Below are positions 1 through 12,160 of a DNA stretch of 64,000 nucleotides, in pieces. The translations under genes were made by a program, and so were the position numbers. The notes beneath the pieces are model-generated. The model worked only from the letters and a program-made list of their open reading frames with translations, did no database searches and was not told where the DNA came from. Within the stretch, counting starts at the first letter, position 1, and every line of letters starts with the position of its first letter. Origin of the DNA: Carnegiea gigantea (Eukaryota; Streptophyta; Magnoliopsida; Caryophyllales; Cactaceae); assembly GCA_029747015.1 (NCBI GenBank), contig JAKOGI010002236.1, positions 61,001 through 125,000 on the forward strand. The letters are read 5' to 3'.

Positions 1-523
1 TCCAAGGCAAACATAGACGCAAATGTTTTTATAGTTTTATGAAATATAGAATTTGTATGTACGTCTGATGGAAGCTTTTATTTTTGAGAAAAGCCCCACA
101 TGCAAAGATTACGTAAAATTTTACCAGAAGTCTTAGCTGTGCTTGACACTTAACATCATATGTAAGTAAATTAGCATTCGTTTCTGCAGAAGCTGATGCA
201 GGCCGATTTGGTGAAGTTACTTTATCTCACTGTTTTGTAGTGTACCAGTATACTCAAAAGCGCCAAATCATTATATTCAAACTGCTCTAGTCCAATAGGC
301 ACTCGTATTATCTTCGAACGATAGCCTGATGGACTCCACATTTGCTCTTCGACAAAGACAAATTACCTACGGACGTTGTACACTCTCCTTCGCAGACTAG
401 TCTGGTGATCGATTTGCCTCCCTAAAGCACGAAAGAAAATAAGAGATTCTCTTAACCAATATGGAAATTGTAATGTCATTAACAAAAAAAAAATATATGA
501 CACTTGAACGAAGGAACGTAGTC
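1..523. other. Unassigned AT-rich flank
   Basis: No credible reading frame, terminal repeat or RNA gene is visible here. It adjoins the first of two tandem repeat units. I see no clear similarity to the sequence left of the second unit, so the repeat seems to begin near position 524. Confidence 0.4.
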
Positions 524-2400
524 ATTGCCATCATGTACAACTTTCGTAGCCACAGCTACATCTACAGCCCTCAACTCTAGAGGTAGACGCTAGTAGCAAC
601 AGTAACAAGCATGCAAGGCATAATTACCACGAATTCAAGATTTCTGCAATTGCTAGTATTAAGATTTGCCGGGGATGGTCATTAGTCATTACTTAAGAAA
701 TGAGTTGAAGGGTACTTCAAATTGGTATCCCCCACTTCATCTGGTGCAATTATTATTATCTGTAAGTCATTTTGTTTCATATATTCCTGCAAATTGTCAA
801 ACACACGAGAGTTGGTGATAAATGAGCAACTAGTCAACAAAAAGCTATATAAGTGAAATTGGCCTTGCACAACTCGGGAAATGACTTTGGATGTGATATT
901 ATAATAGGAAAGCAACACATGCGTCATAAATCTTGACAAAATCATAGTAGAAAGAGCTGCTAGGGGAGAGAGAGATCCAGATTTCAGAACTTAAAATATG
1001 CTCTACAAATTTTCAATAGTATATTAGAGTATACTCTCCACCGTCCCATAATGTTTCAACGACAATGCCGTCATCGCACCCCTCTAAGGGGGGAAAATTG
1101 CAGAGCAACAAACAAAGAGGGGAAAAGGAACAGGGTTGATTTGGATCCTCAATATAACGTTGATGCACTTCAAGACAAAAAAAAGTGCCTTAAAGCTAAG
1201 AAACTCAACGACAAGTATTGACATGCAATTCTTCACTTGATCATGACCAAATCAAAATGTCTGTGTTTCCACCCAATTATGATTTCCTTGTTCCTTACAA
1301 CATGCAGTCCACATATGCTAACTTCAAGGCCCTGTCTATTCTACATCAACTGTCGAACACAAAGTGCTTGAGAAACTGCGAACTTCTTCCAACTATATTA
1401 GTCACTGTTACTTTCAAGTTTCAATCATACACTCCACGTGATTGAAGAGGCACAGATTGACCCACAAAGCATGCAAGCAACTCAGTATCACCCAAATCCA
1501 ACCTATCTTGTAGACGATGGATAAAAGACCAGACTATTTACTTATTAGAATTTTAAATTTCATAATATGCCAGTTTAAATGCACATATCAATTCATTCTG
1601 ATGCTTTGATTCCTCGTACAACCTAACCAGAATCATCTTGAGTTATTGGTTTTGCGTTCTCTTCTCCAGTCTACAATGCCTTTTTCTACCTGCTGTCGCC
1701 ATTCAGATATGAAGAAAATAAAGGACATACCTTTAGGTGCGGAAGCGAAGGATTTTGTTGCTCGTGAATCGCCACAAATTGATACAAACGATCAAGTGGT
1801 AGCTGTCTAACCCTAGTTTATGAGGGCTAGCCAACAGCTCCTACGCAGTCACATAAGCCATAAGTCACTTATCTCTCTACAAATCACAGCACTTCAGGCT
1901 TCATACTAGAATGAGACGTGCAACCAGAGGCCAACAATGTTATATTAAGTCATCATCTAACGTAACACTTTCACATAACACGAAACCCTAAATCATTCAA
2001 ATATCACCGTTAGCATACCTAGTCCCTTTATGCTAAATGATATATCACAATATTATATAATCAATACAATCACCCGGACTGATATGGTGAAGATGGATAC
2101 ATTTTCTTAAACAGTCATGATATTCCATCTTAACTTAATTGCTTTCCTAACATGCTCTTGTCGAACCGTATGCATCATGGTCCTTAAGAAGCACATTAAC
2201 GGAGCATCATCAAACTTCGACTTCATATCATAGCTTGAAGTGGAAGGGTTATTGTCCAAAGGGTTATATAGTGACAAAATGATAGGAAAGTCAATTAGCA
2301 CTCTCCATATAGGTCGTCTAATAAGCGCATACAGTATGAAATCTATGTCAGGATATAACTCCCACTTGGTGGGGCATATCGCCCTCTGTCCCACGCAAAT
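524..2400 (-). repeat. Tandem LTR-like unit 1 (promoter block missing)
   Basis: This is the first of two direct, diverged copies of a ~1.9-2.0 kb segment. Blocks at about 531-680, 682-790, 1218-1445, 1740-1860 and 2040-2400 match blocks at about 2405-2553, 2555-2650, 3138-3320, 3605-3900 and 4090-4449 in the same order. Compared with unit 2, this copy lacks about 185 bp around position 1800, which in unit 2 contains a minus-strand TATA box. A minus-strand frame at 2107-2409 is partly conserved in the other copy, but I do not recognise it. The most likely origin is a solo or tandem LTR of the adjacent minus-strand Copia element. Simple segmental duplication is the alternative. Confidence 0.6.
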
Positions 2401-4449
2401 TGCCATCATGTACAGCTTTTGTAGCCACAGCTACATCTACAGGACTCCACTTTGGAGCTAGACGGTAGTAGCATCACTTGCAAGCACGCAAGGAATAATT
2501 ACCACCAACCCAAGATTTTTCCAATTGCTAGTGTTAAGATTTGCCAGGGGTGGTCATTAGTCATTTCTTTAAATAGAGTTGAAGGGTACTTCAAATTCGT
2601 ATCCCCCACTTCATCTGGCGCAATTATTATTGTTTGTATGTCATATTATTTTATATATTCCTAAAAATTGTCAAGTAGACGAGAGTTGGTGATAAATGAG
2701 CAACTAATCAACAAAAAGCTATATAAGTTAAATTGGCCTTGCACAACTCAGGAAATGATTTTGCATGCGACATTATAATAGGAAGGCAACACATGCGTCA
2801 TAAATCTGGGCAAAAATCACACTAGAAAAAAGCTGCTGAAGGAGAGAGAGACCGAGATTTCAGAACTTAGAATGCGCTATAGAAATTTTCTACAGTGCAT
2901 TAGAGTATACTCTCCACCATCCGCATAGTGTTTCATCGACAATGCCGACATCGCACCCCTCTAAGGGGGAAAATTGCAGAACAACACACAGAGGGGAAAA
3001 GGTGACAAGTTTGGTCTGGATCCGTGATCTAACGTGGATGCACTTCAAGACAAAAAAGTTCGTTAAAGCTAAGAAACTCAATGACAAACATTGACATGCA
3101 ATTCTTCACATGATCAGGACCTGACCGAAATATCTCTGTGTTCCCACCCAATTCTAATTTCCTTGTTCCTTACAACATGGAGTCCACATATGTTAACTTC
3201 AAGGCTCTATCTATTTTATATCAACTATCAAACACAAAGTTCATGAGAAACTGCAAACTTCTTCCAACTATATCAGTTGCTGTTACTTTCAAGTTCCAAC
3301 CATACACTTCACATGATTGAAGAGGTACAGACTGACCCACAAAGCATGTAAGCAATGCAGAATCACCCAAATCCAATTTATCACGTGGACGATAGATAAA
3401 AGACCAAACTATTTAGTTATTAGAATTTTAGAGTTCATAATCTGCCAGCTTGAATCCACATATCAATTATTCTGATGCTTTAAGTCCTCATGCCACCTAT
3501 TCAAAATCATCTTGAGTTATTGGTTTTGCATTCTCTTTTCCAATATGCAGTGCTTTTTTCTACATGCTTTCGCCATTCATATATGAAAAAATTAAAGGAC
3601 ATACCTTTCAGTGCGGAAGCGAAGGATTTCGTTGCTCGAGAATCGCCCACAAATTGATACAAATGATTAAGCAATGGCTACTAGAATCATCGTTGATTCC
3701 ATGTCCTAGACCCAAACATCGAGTGAAGGTGAAGCAGCCATGAGAGGGAGAGATGGGAGTGTTGTGTTTGAGGGTTAATATGGCTGCTACATAATTAAAT
3801 CCTGAACCGCCTTTATATAGGTTTTGGTCATAATATCCACCACCAATTTGGTGGCAATCATGGCTGTCTAACTCTAGTTTACTAAGGCCAGCCAACAGCT
3901 CCTATTCGGTCACGCAAGCCATAGGTTACATGTCTCTCCATGAATCACAACTCTTTAGGCTTCATACTAGGAATGAGACGTGCAGCTAGAAACCGACAAT
4001 GTTATATTAAGTTACCATCTAACATAACACGATACCCCAAATCTTCCAAATATCACCGGTAGCATACTAGTCCCTTTATGCTAAATGATATATCACAATA
4101 TTAAATAATCAAGATAATTGCCCGGGCTGATATGGTGAAGATAGATAGGTTTCGTTAAACATTCATGATATTCCATGTTAACTTAACTGTTTTCCTAATA
4201 TGCTCTTGTTGAATAGTATACATCGTAAGCCTTAAAAAGCCCATTAGGATAGCATCATCAAGCTTTGACCTCATATCATAGCTTTAAGTCGAAGGTTCAT
4301 CGTCCAAAGGGTTACATAGTGACAAAAATATAGAGAAGTCAATTAGCACTCCCTATATAGGTCGTCTAGTAAGTGCATACAGTATGAAAGGTGTGTCATG
4401 ACACAACTCACACTTAGCAGGGCATATTACTTTCTGTGCCATGCGAATC
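2401..4449 (-). repeat. Tandem LTR-like unit 2, possible 3' LTR of Copia element
   Basis: This second copy of the duplicated unit lies directly beside the 3' end of the minus-strand Copia coding remnant. It keeps the ~185-bp block (about 3680-3865) that unit 1 has lost, including a minus-strand TATA box. Position beside the RNase H end of pol and a promoter in the same orientation both fit a 3' LTR. No matching LTR was found to the right of the Copia gag remnant near 15.3 kb, and no clear target-site duplication was found, so the LTR assignment is inference. Clear multi-block similarity to 524-2400 is seen directly. Confidence 0.55.
3811..3819 (-). promoter_or_regulatory. TATA box in LTR-like unit 2
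   Basis: The minus strand reads TATATAAAG followed by a GC-richer stretch, a good plant TATA box. It lies in the block present only in unit 2. If the unit is a Copia LTR, this would be its U3 promoter. Confidence 0.45.
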
Positions 4450-6494
4450 GTCAGTCTAGATTTTACCCAAAAACCTCACCTGAGCCACTAGATTAATACA
4501 CTAAATGTTAATCTTGACACTCAAGACTCAGCTTTTAAGGTTTCAATATGAAATTGAATATTTCATGTTCGGCTCCATCGAGTCTCATTTTGAACATACT
4601 TAGGCGACTATAGTTTGTCGTTTGTACACTCTTAGTATTAGGAATTACTATTACATACCTAGTGCCAATATGATTCAGTCGTATCATGCCTGCTGCTCAA
4701 GCTTCTGAGCGATTGCCTATGTGACTAGATCAATCAGAAGCCTGTGACATTTCAATATGCGTAACACATGATAGTGAAACATGAGCATTTAGAATAAAAA
4801 CTCTTTACAAAAGAAACATATCCATCATATAATAAGATACACGCAATCACTTAACCTTGCATATTCTTAGACTTGTATATGAGCTTTAAACGCACCACTT
4901 GGAAATAGGTTTAGTTAAGGGATCAACAATCATCTTGTTAATATACATAACTTAATATCAATGTTCTTTGTCTCTATGGTAACCAGCAACATACTCTGCC
5001 TCCATACTCAACATTGGTATACAGTTTTGCTTCTTATTGCACTATGATATGGCTTCCCACTCAGGGTGAATACATATCTTGAGGTTAACCTAGACTTGCC
5101 CGGGTTAACACCCCAATCAACATCCGAGTATCCCCTCGCCCTTAGATCTTTACCCTAATAGCAAAGGAAGAGGTCAACAGTACCAAGAAGGTGGTGCATG
5201 ACTCTATTTTACGGCTTGCCAGCGAGCCCGGTTACTTCGGTAGCTAAACTAACCGCAAAGCAAATGCCAAGCTATATGCATAACATGACATACATTAAGC
5301 TCCCTATCACAATAGTGTAGGGAACAATGCTCATTTTCTCATTTTCATAATTTATTTTAGGGCATTAATCCAGATTTAAGGTCAAACCATTCTTAACTAG
5401 AGTATCTATGAGTTTGGAATTAAGTATATGAAAACATTCCAAGTCCTTTTAATGTACTCTTCCCAGCAAAAATCGAGGATGTTCTTGGAGCGGTTTTTGA
5501 CTATTTCCATGCCTATGACTTATCTAGCTTCAACCATATCCTTCATCTCAAAGATAGAGGATAATTATTTCTTAGTAGCTTCGATCATCTCTAAGTTGTT
5601 CCCAGCTAGAATCATGCCATCAACAGACGTGGTAAGAAACATAATCCCCCTTGTTGTTCTCTTAACATACATGCAATGATATTCTAAAACCATAAATAAG
5701 CCAAACAAAGTAATGGCTAAAGCACCGAGATCTAGAACATTCTTAAGACCATATATAGACTTTTAAGACGCCACACCTTATCCTCTCAACCCTTTGATAC
5801 AAAACCATTAATTGGTCCATATAGATCTCTTCCTCAAGGTTGTCATTGAGAAAATTAGTCCTTATGTCCATTTAGAACAACTCGAAGTCTAAATGGGCAA
5901 CCAGGACTAGAAGTAGGCGAATAGAACCTAATTTCACCATAGGAGAAAAAGTTTCTTCATAGTCTAGACCCTCAATTCGGGTACAATCATTCATCACTAG
6001 ATGAGCCTTGAACTTATTAATTGATCCAACTGTCCAATGCTTGATCTAGAAAACTCATTTGTCTCAATAGACTTTCGTCGAGGTGGAAGATCGATGAGTT
6101 CCCAAATCTTATTTCTTCCCATTGAGTCCATCTCATCCCTTATAGAGTCTATCCACTCTTAGGTGAATCAACTCCCTCTTAAAGAGAGGCAGACTCATCT
6201 ACCTCCAATGGAGTGCACAGGGATGTTTCCTCTTCGATCTAAAAGTATCGTTGATGAATTTTTCTATGTTCACTCCTTTAAATTCTGGGACCTTCATTAC
6301 TTGCCTACCTCATTGAGGAATCCCTCCCCTATCTCTAATAGGTGTGAGATAATTTGCATTCAAAGAATCACTCCCACTATCCTTTTGAGTGGTGACATCC
6401 TGAATATGTGGACTAACCACACACAGAGGACTTAGAGATTGTGGATGAATCTCATCGTTAGGTTGATTCTCGTCAGGAATTGGAAATTGAGAAT
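4450..6494 (-). pseudogene. Ty1/Copia pol remnant: reverse transcriptase and RNase H
   Basis: Minus-strand translation in several frames gives a recognisable Copia pol. Reading from high to low coordinates, there is the start of RT near 6130-6040 (a stretch like RDEMDSMGRNKIWEL), scattered RT pieces, then an RNase H block near 5150-5030 (GYSDVDWGV and SRYVFTLSG). A stretch like LSMEAEYVAG follows near 5000, and the usual pol terminus DPLTKP near 4910. Stops and frameshifts occur throughout, so it is long dead. The remnant is the 3' half of one Copia element whose 5' half resumes at 13278. The CRM-type element at 6500-13272 separates them. Confidence 0.85.
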
Positions 6495-6499
6495 AAATC

Positions 6500-7594
6500 T
6501 GATGCACTTCTAAGCCCTAAAAGAACAAGGATTAAGAAGGGATCGTAAAGGGAGTGCCGTTCGAATGTAGCTTAATAATGAAAGAGAAGATAAAACTAAG
6601 GATCTTGGATAAGATGTCACCACCAAGATTCTTAGAGCTCAACTTCAAGATCAAGTGAGATAAGATATCACCACTCAATTGATCAAGAAGAACTCTTGAA
6701 CACCACTCTAGAGAGCTAATCTAGAGATAAGCAAGAGAGAAAGTTACAAGAAGGGAGATAACACTCAACCTTGTGATTAAACTCACTCAATTTCATTCGT
6801 TGATGTCCAAAGTACACATCCAAGGGCCTTTTATAAGCAAAGAAGACTCTAAAAATGCTGCTAACTCATGAGTTACAAAGCATTAAACACTAGGAAAGCA
6901 AAAGACAAGGAATTTAAACAAGGCTATTAAGACAATGACTCTTCTAGAATCTAAGCTATTACAACTCCATCCTTTCAATGTGTAACCTCCCAAATATTCC
7001 AAAAAATATGCTGGGATCTCTGAAATTTAAGCCAAGGAGCCATTGGGAGCCGTTGGAGAAGCATAAACACACACTTAAGGCTTTCAATCCACGCATTAAA
7101 TACAGCCGTTACAATCTGCAGCAAGGTCAACTTCTCTGAGCCATAACGCCGTGGATACTACTCCAAATTGAACAAATGAGGTATCCCTGGAAAGCTTAAG
7201 AAGTCTAGTTTCCAATGGTTCAAGTGGCATTGGATTTGGACCTGCCAATCGAAAGATATGGGCCGAACAATCCAAGCTGCCAGAATTTTAACTGAAAACT
7301 GGCAGTTTTGATAGCTGGGATTTGAAGGCTGAATTGAGTGGGTAAATGAAGTCCAAATGACTAGATTCTTGGCTTATTGGAAAGCTTATTTCTGGAACTA
7401 AAAGACCCAAGTAAAAAGAAAAGCCCAAAGTGACGTTAAGTCAGGCAACGAAGGTCAGAAATGTGGGACTAGCGCATGGTAAAACCGGAAAAGAAACCTC
7501 CGGGGCTTCAAATTGACTACTCATGATCTTAAGAACCTTTTGAACATCCTTAGGCTTGGGTTGACCATCATCATGATCCACCAGAGGTGCATCA
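6500..7594 (-). repeat. CRM element 3' LTR (left)
   Basis: It starts TGATGCAC and ends GTGCATCA, 1095 bp, the same length as the right copy with no net indels. It contains a minus-strand TATA motif at 6829-6835 and the last ~50 codons of the integrase frame (7441-7594). Confidence 0.95.
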
Positions 7595-8988
7595 TCCTCC
7601 CCTTGTTGAAGAGAATTTGTCCTCAAATTCTGAAGCTCGTCATCATCATAATAGGGTTTAAGATCCGCGCCATTGAAAGTGCACGAAACCCCATACTCTC
7701 CGGGTAGATAAATCTTGTAAGCATTGTCATGAATCTTCTCAAGAACTGTAAATGGTCCATCAGCCCTAGGCATGAGCTTGGATTTCCTTTTAGAAGGAAA
7801 CCTCTCCTTTCGAAGATGAACCCAAACTAGATCTCCAGGCTGGAATATAGCTTTCTTACAGTTCTTGTTTGCTTGAGCTTGGTACCTCGCATTTGCCTTC
7901 TCAATTTGCTCTTGGACGTTCTTATGAAGATCTTGGATTTCTTTCACCCTTTTGCTGGCTTCAACATTCATTTGCTCTATGTGAATGGGCAAGAGATCAA
8001 GGGGACCAAGAGGATTTTGTCCGTACACAATCTTGAAGGGTGACTCATTGGTGGTTCGACTTGGTGCTCTATTGTAGGCAAATTTCGCATGAGCAAGTAG
8101 TAGATCCCAAGTCTTCAAATTTTTCTTCACAAGGACTCTAAGCAAAGTCCCCAATGTGTGATTCACCACTTCAGTTTGACCATCCGTTTGAGGGTGGCAA
8201 GTAGTACTAAAATTCAATTTAGTTTCCAACTTCCTCCAAAGAGAAATCCAAAAGTGGCTAAGGAATTTGGAATCACTATCCGAAACAATAGAGAGAGGAA
8301 TTCCATGCAATCTTACCACTTCTTTAAAATATAGGCTGGCAATATGGGAGGCATCATTGGTCTTGTGACAAGCTATAAAATGGGTCATTTTTGAGAACCG
8401 ATCCACGACCACCAAAATAGAATCTTTGTTACGTTGAGTTCGCGGTAGTCCAAGCACGAAATCCATGCTAACGTCCAACCATGGTCCTTGTGGAGTAGGC
8501 AACGGGGTATAAAGACCTTGAGGCAACACATGGCTTTTGGCTATTTGACAAGTTGAACACCTTTTGATAAGGTCTTGAATGTCTTTGAGCATATGGGGCC
8601 AAAAATAGTGCTCTTTGACCATGATGTATGTCTTGTCTTCTCCAAAATGACCACCAAGTGCTCCTCCATGAACTTCTCTAAGTATGAGTTCACGGGTGCC
8701 ACACCTTGGCACACAAAGGCGGTTTCCTTTGAACAAGTATCCTTCATGAATGGAATAGTCTCTTTGAGGGTGTGACTGGCAAGACTCATACAATTCCTTG
8801 AAATCTTCATCATTTTTGTACAAAGACTTGAGATGTTCAAATCCAAGCACACATGTTCCAAGTTGGAATAAGAGTAGGTACCTCCTAGAAAGAGCATCTG
8901 CACCTTGATTGAGCTTTCCAGATTTGTGCTTAATCACAAAATGGAAGGATTGCAAATACTCCACCCATTTAGCATGCCTTGAGTTCAA
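7441..8988 (-). pseudogene. CRM integrase with CR-like tail reading into the 3' LTR
   Basis: This is the integrase domain of pol, which joins retrotransposon cDNA to the chromosome. In this 515-residue frame the zinc-binding HHCC residues are H107, H114, C144 and C147. The catalytic triad is D176 (in SMDFVLGLP), D237 (in SDSDSKF) and E273 (in DGQTEVVN), with D-D35-E spacing. The C-terminal part has a GPFTVLEKI-type fold and an ADLKPY segment, then an acidic stretch with QQGEDD. I see no classical chromodomain. This ending is typical of the CRM clade, whose CR motif is linked to centromere targeting (established knowledge; its function here is inferred). About the last 50 residues are encoded inside the 3' LTR. 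The frame itself is open, but a frameshift near 8990 separates it from RNase H, so the polyprotein cannot be made whole. Confidence 0.9.
7595..7608 (-). other. Polypurine tract of the CRM element
   Basis: The minus strand is purine-rich (ending AAGGGGAGGA) immediately before the 3' LTR, as required for plus-strand priming. The same bases encode the Q-Q-G-E-D stretch of the integrase tail, so the tract is both a priming site and coding sequence. Confidence 0.85.
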
Positions 8989-9431
8989 TTATGTTGGCCT
9001 TGAATGTATTTTAAGGCCTCATGATCGGAGTGCAATATGAACTCATTGGCTATCAAATAGTGAGTCCAATGTTCAAGGGCACGAATGATAGCAAAGAACT
9101 CCTTATCATAGGTAGAATACCTTCTCCTTGAGTCACTTAGCTTCTCACTAAAGCAGGCGATGGGCTTTCCTTCTTGAGATAGGACGGCTCCAATGCCAAC
9201 TCCGGAGGCATCACACTCTACTTCAAACACTTTATCAAAACTTGGAAGAGTGAGAATCGGCGCTTGAGTGAGCTTCTCCTTGAGTTCTTCAAAGGACTTT
9301 TGGGCTTGACTAGTCCACACAAACTTGGTTCCTTTGAGGACTTTGGTCATCGGGGCTGCAATTGAGCTAAAGTTACGGATGAACCTCCTGTAGAAGGAAG
9401 CTAACCCGTGAAAACTCCGAACATTGTACAT
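8985..9431 (-). pseudogene. CRM RNase H domain of pol
   Basis: This domain degrades the RNA strand of the RNA:DNA hybrid. It is seen as 148 residues with [16 protein letters not shown] at the start (the RT connection) and the RNase H core: [16 protein letters not shown] (first Asp), [13 protein letters not shown] (Glu) and [11 protein letters not shown] (Asp). It lies in the same frame as the RT block and is separated from it by a TAG at 9447-9449. At its other end the frame runs into a stop near 8985-8990 and continues in a different frame as integrase, consistent with a one-base indel at that junction. Confidence 0.9.
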
Positions 9432-9446
9432 TGAAGAAGGTGTTGG

Positions 9447-10088
9447 CTAAGATTTGATAGCCTCCACCTTACTAGGATCCACTTGTATTCCTTTGGCCGA
9501 AACAATATAGCCTAGGAACACCACTTCAAGAGAGAAGAGAGTACACTTCTTGAGATTCCCGTAAAGCTTCTCTTGTTCTAAGACCTCCATAACTTGTTTA
9601 AGATGCTCATAATGCTCCATCTCAGTCTTACTATAGACTAGGATGTCATCGAAGTAGACCACCACAAATTTGTTAAGGAAAGGCTTGAACACTTGGTTCA
9701 TCAATCTCATAAAGGTACTTGGGGCATTGGACAGGCCAAATGGCATGACCAACCATTCATAGAGGCCCTCCTTTGTTTTGAACGCTATTTTCCATTCATC
9801 ACCTTCTCGGATCCGGATTTGGTAGTAACCGCTTCTAAGGTCAATCTTCGAAAAGTACACGGATCCATGGAGCTCATCCAACATGTCTTCCAATCTTGGG
9901 ATTGGATGCCGGTATTTAATAGTGATCTTGTTGATAGCCCGACTATCCACGCACATCCGCATGGTTCCATCCTTCTTAGGAACAAGAAGGGCGGGAACGA
10001 CACAAGGACTTAGACTTTCACGCAGTAGTCCTTTGGCAATGAGCTCTTCAACCTGCCTTTGAATCTCTTGGGTATCCTTCGGGTTCAT
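9447..10088 (-). pseudogene. CRM reverse transcriptase domain of pol
   Basis: RNA-dependent DNA polymerase core, 213 residues. Visible RT blocks are [20 protein letters not shown] (residues ~35-54), [36 protein letters not shown] and the catalytic box [11 protein letters not shown] with Asp147 and Asp148. These are intact. The frame ends at TAG 9447-9449. Its upstream end overlaps the preceding gag-protease frame by a few bases because the frame changes in a T6 run (plus strand) at 10151-10156. RT-RNase H order, with integrase last, is that of Ty3/Gypsy. Confidence 0.92.
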
Positions 10089-11131
10089 TCGATATGCGGG
10101 CTTATTGGGGAGTACGGCTCCAGGGATGAGGTCAATATGGTGTTGAATGGTTTTTTAGGGGGCAAGCCGGGTGGAATTTCATCGGGAAAGACTTGTGAAT
10201 AGGCTTGTAGGAGTTTGATGGCTAAGGGATGTGTAGGAGCTTCGGTTTGATCATGAGTGGGGGTGTAAAGGATCATTTCTTTGTGGGGTTTAAATTCATG
10301 GTGCTCGGCTAAGAGGGTAGGTTCAAGGAAAGAAAGGTAAACCTCTCTATCCTTAAGTGTTTCTTTGGACTTTGGCTTGATGACATTTTGTGGGGCTAAA
10401 GGAGCTAGGGTGATTTTCCGGCCATCTTTGTGGAAGGTGTAAGTATTTAGGAAACCATCATGTTTTACCTTCCGATCATAGAGCCAAGGCCTTCCCAAAA
10501 GGATGTGACAAGCATCCATGGGAATAATGTCGCACCATAGCTCATCATGATAGCTTTTCCCAATGGAAAAGGAAATCAAGCATCTATGCGAGACTTGTAA
10601 TCCTTTACCTTGGTTAAGCCATTGAATAGAGTAAGGTTGGGGGTGCGCTTCTGCCTTCATCTTGAGCTTCTCTACCAAGGTGGTTGAGGCCACATTGGTA
10701 CAACTTCCTCCATCTACAATAAGAGAGCAAACGCGGCCATTGATTGTACATCTTGTATGAAAGATGTTTTCTCTTTGCACCGCATAGTTTGCATCCTTGT
10801 GACCACTTAAGGTCCTCCTTAGTACCAACAATTCTCCTTCATCCGCTCCTTCAACACATTCCTCCATTCCTTCCATCTCGTTTTCAACCTCCTCTTCCCT
10901 ACCTTTTTCTTCCTCCATGTTTTCATATTCCACCAAGGTAATAACCTTTCGGTTGGGACACTCCGAGGCTATATGTCCAAACCCATGGCATTTGTAGCAC
11001 CTCCGCTTCTCAAATGGATTTTGAGGGGGTTTGGGATCATTTGATTTGTGGCTAGAGGAAACTGGATTGGTATTTTGTGGCTTAGGAGGTAGTGGGTTGC
11101 TCCCCTTATTGAAAGGGAAACTATGGCTCAA
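10085..11131 (-). pseudogene. CRM nucleocapsid zinc knuckle and aspartic protease
   Basis: This 348-residue frame covers the end of gag and the protease. A CCHC zinc knuckle, CYKCHGFGHIASEC, sits at residues 45-58, followed by a Glu-rich linker and then the retropepsin-like core at residues ~125-245. The active-site loop reads LIVDGGSCTNVAS (138-150), so D140 is followed by Gly rather than the usual Ser or Thr. I believe this variant is common in related plant Gypsy elements, but that is from memory. The frame shift near 10151-10156 gives a wrong C-terminus. The upstream end is cut off from gag by TGA at 11150-11152; both blocks are in the same frame, so this is a point nonsense change. Confidence 0.88.
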
Positions 11132-11149
11132 AGGTCTTGGAGGTTCTCT

Positions 11150-11920
11150 TCAAAGCCTGGTTTTTCTTTGGAGCTCAACTTTGTGGGCAAGGGCACAAAC
11201 TTCGTCAAGGGTAGTATAGTGTTGTAGCTCCACAACATTCCTTATAGATTCATTTAAGCCTCCCAAGTAGTGGATAATGGTTTGGTGTTCACGCTCCCGT
11301 AAATCACAAACCATGACAAGTCTCTCACACTCTCGGGTATACTCCTCCACACTTTTCGACTCTTGTCTAAGGTTATGGAGTTTGGTGTAATTATCGAAAA
11401 GGTAATGGGGTGGTAGAAATTTGGCTTTTAGCTTTTCTTTCATTTTCCTCCAACTTCTCACATTTTCCTTCCCTTTTCTAACTCTTTTAGCCTCAATATT
11501 ACTCCACCAAATGGAAGCATACTTACGTAGTTTTAAGGCCACAAGTTTGACCTTTTTATCATCTAGCACGTCCTTGAATTCGAACACTCTTTCCACCGTG
11601 TTGAGCCAATCTAGGAACTCATTGGGATTGAGGTGTCCTTCAAACTCGGGAATTTCAACACGGAAATCCAAGGTTTGTTGTCTACCTCGTTCTCTTCTTC
11701 TTGGCCTCCTTTCTTCTTCTTCGTTGGAGTCATGGTAACTCTCCACTTCCCCTTCAGAAGGCTCGTGAGCACTACCCGTGGGGGGACTTAAAACTTCTCT
11801 TCGGTTCATCCTCATTGTTCGGTCTAGTTGTTTCCTCAAATACTCAAGTTGGGCATCCTTTTCAGCGTTTAGCTTTAAAGCCTGCTCCAACTTCTCTTCT
11901 AATGACATGCTTGAAGACAT
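11150..11920 (-). pseudogene. CRM gag (capsid) domain
   Basis: Structural protein of the retrotransposon particle, 256 residues. A short charged coiled-coil-like N-terminus (SLEEKLEQALKLNAEKDAQL) and an Arg/Glu-rich linker are followed by the retrotransposon gag core: FLDWLNTVERVFEF, then VALKLRKYASIWWSNI and VEEYTRECERLVMVCDL. The ATG at 11918-11920 is the first in the frame, about 250 bp downstream of the primer site, which fits a short leader. The frame ends at TGA 11150-11152 with the continuation in the same frame, so it is probably a nonsense mutation between capsid and nucleocapsid. Confidence 0.9.
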
Positions 11921-12160
11921 AGCGGTGGTTTTTTGTGAAAGTATCCTGGAAAGAGGGGGGCACGGTCGTGCTGTATGGCACGGGATGACCGTGCGGATTT
12001 GCTGTCGAGCAAAAAAACTGTGAAAGCGAGAGTGGCACGGTCGTGCTCAGGCGCACGGAGCAGCCGTGCTGAACTTCTGTCTAGGCAACGCTGATTTTGT
12101 GGTGTTGTGAGCAGAGAACGTGTTTGGGATTAATTTGGGAAGCTTTGGCCAAGAGAGTAA

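Noticed and set aside
1218..1445. Plus-strand frame conserved in both tandem units (also 3138-3320)
   Set aside because: Conservation follows from the DNA duplication; no protein motif and opposite to the inferred LTR orientation.
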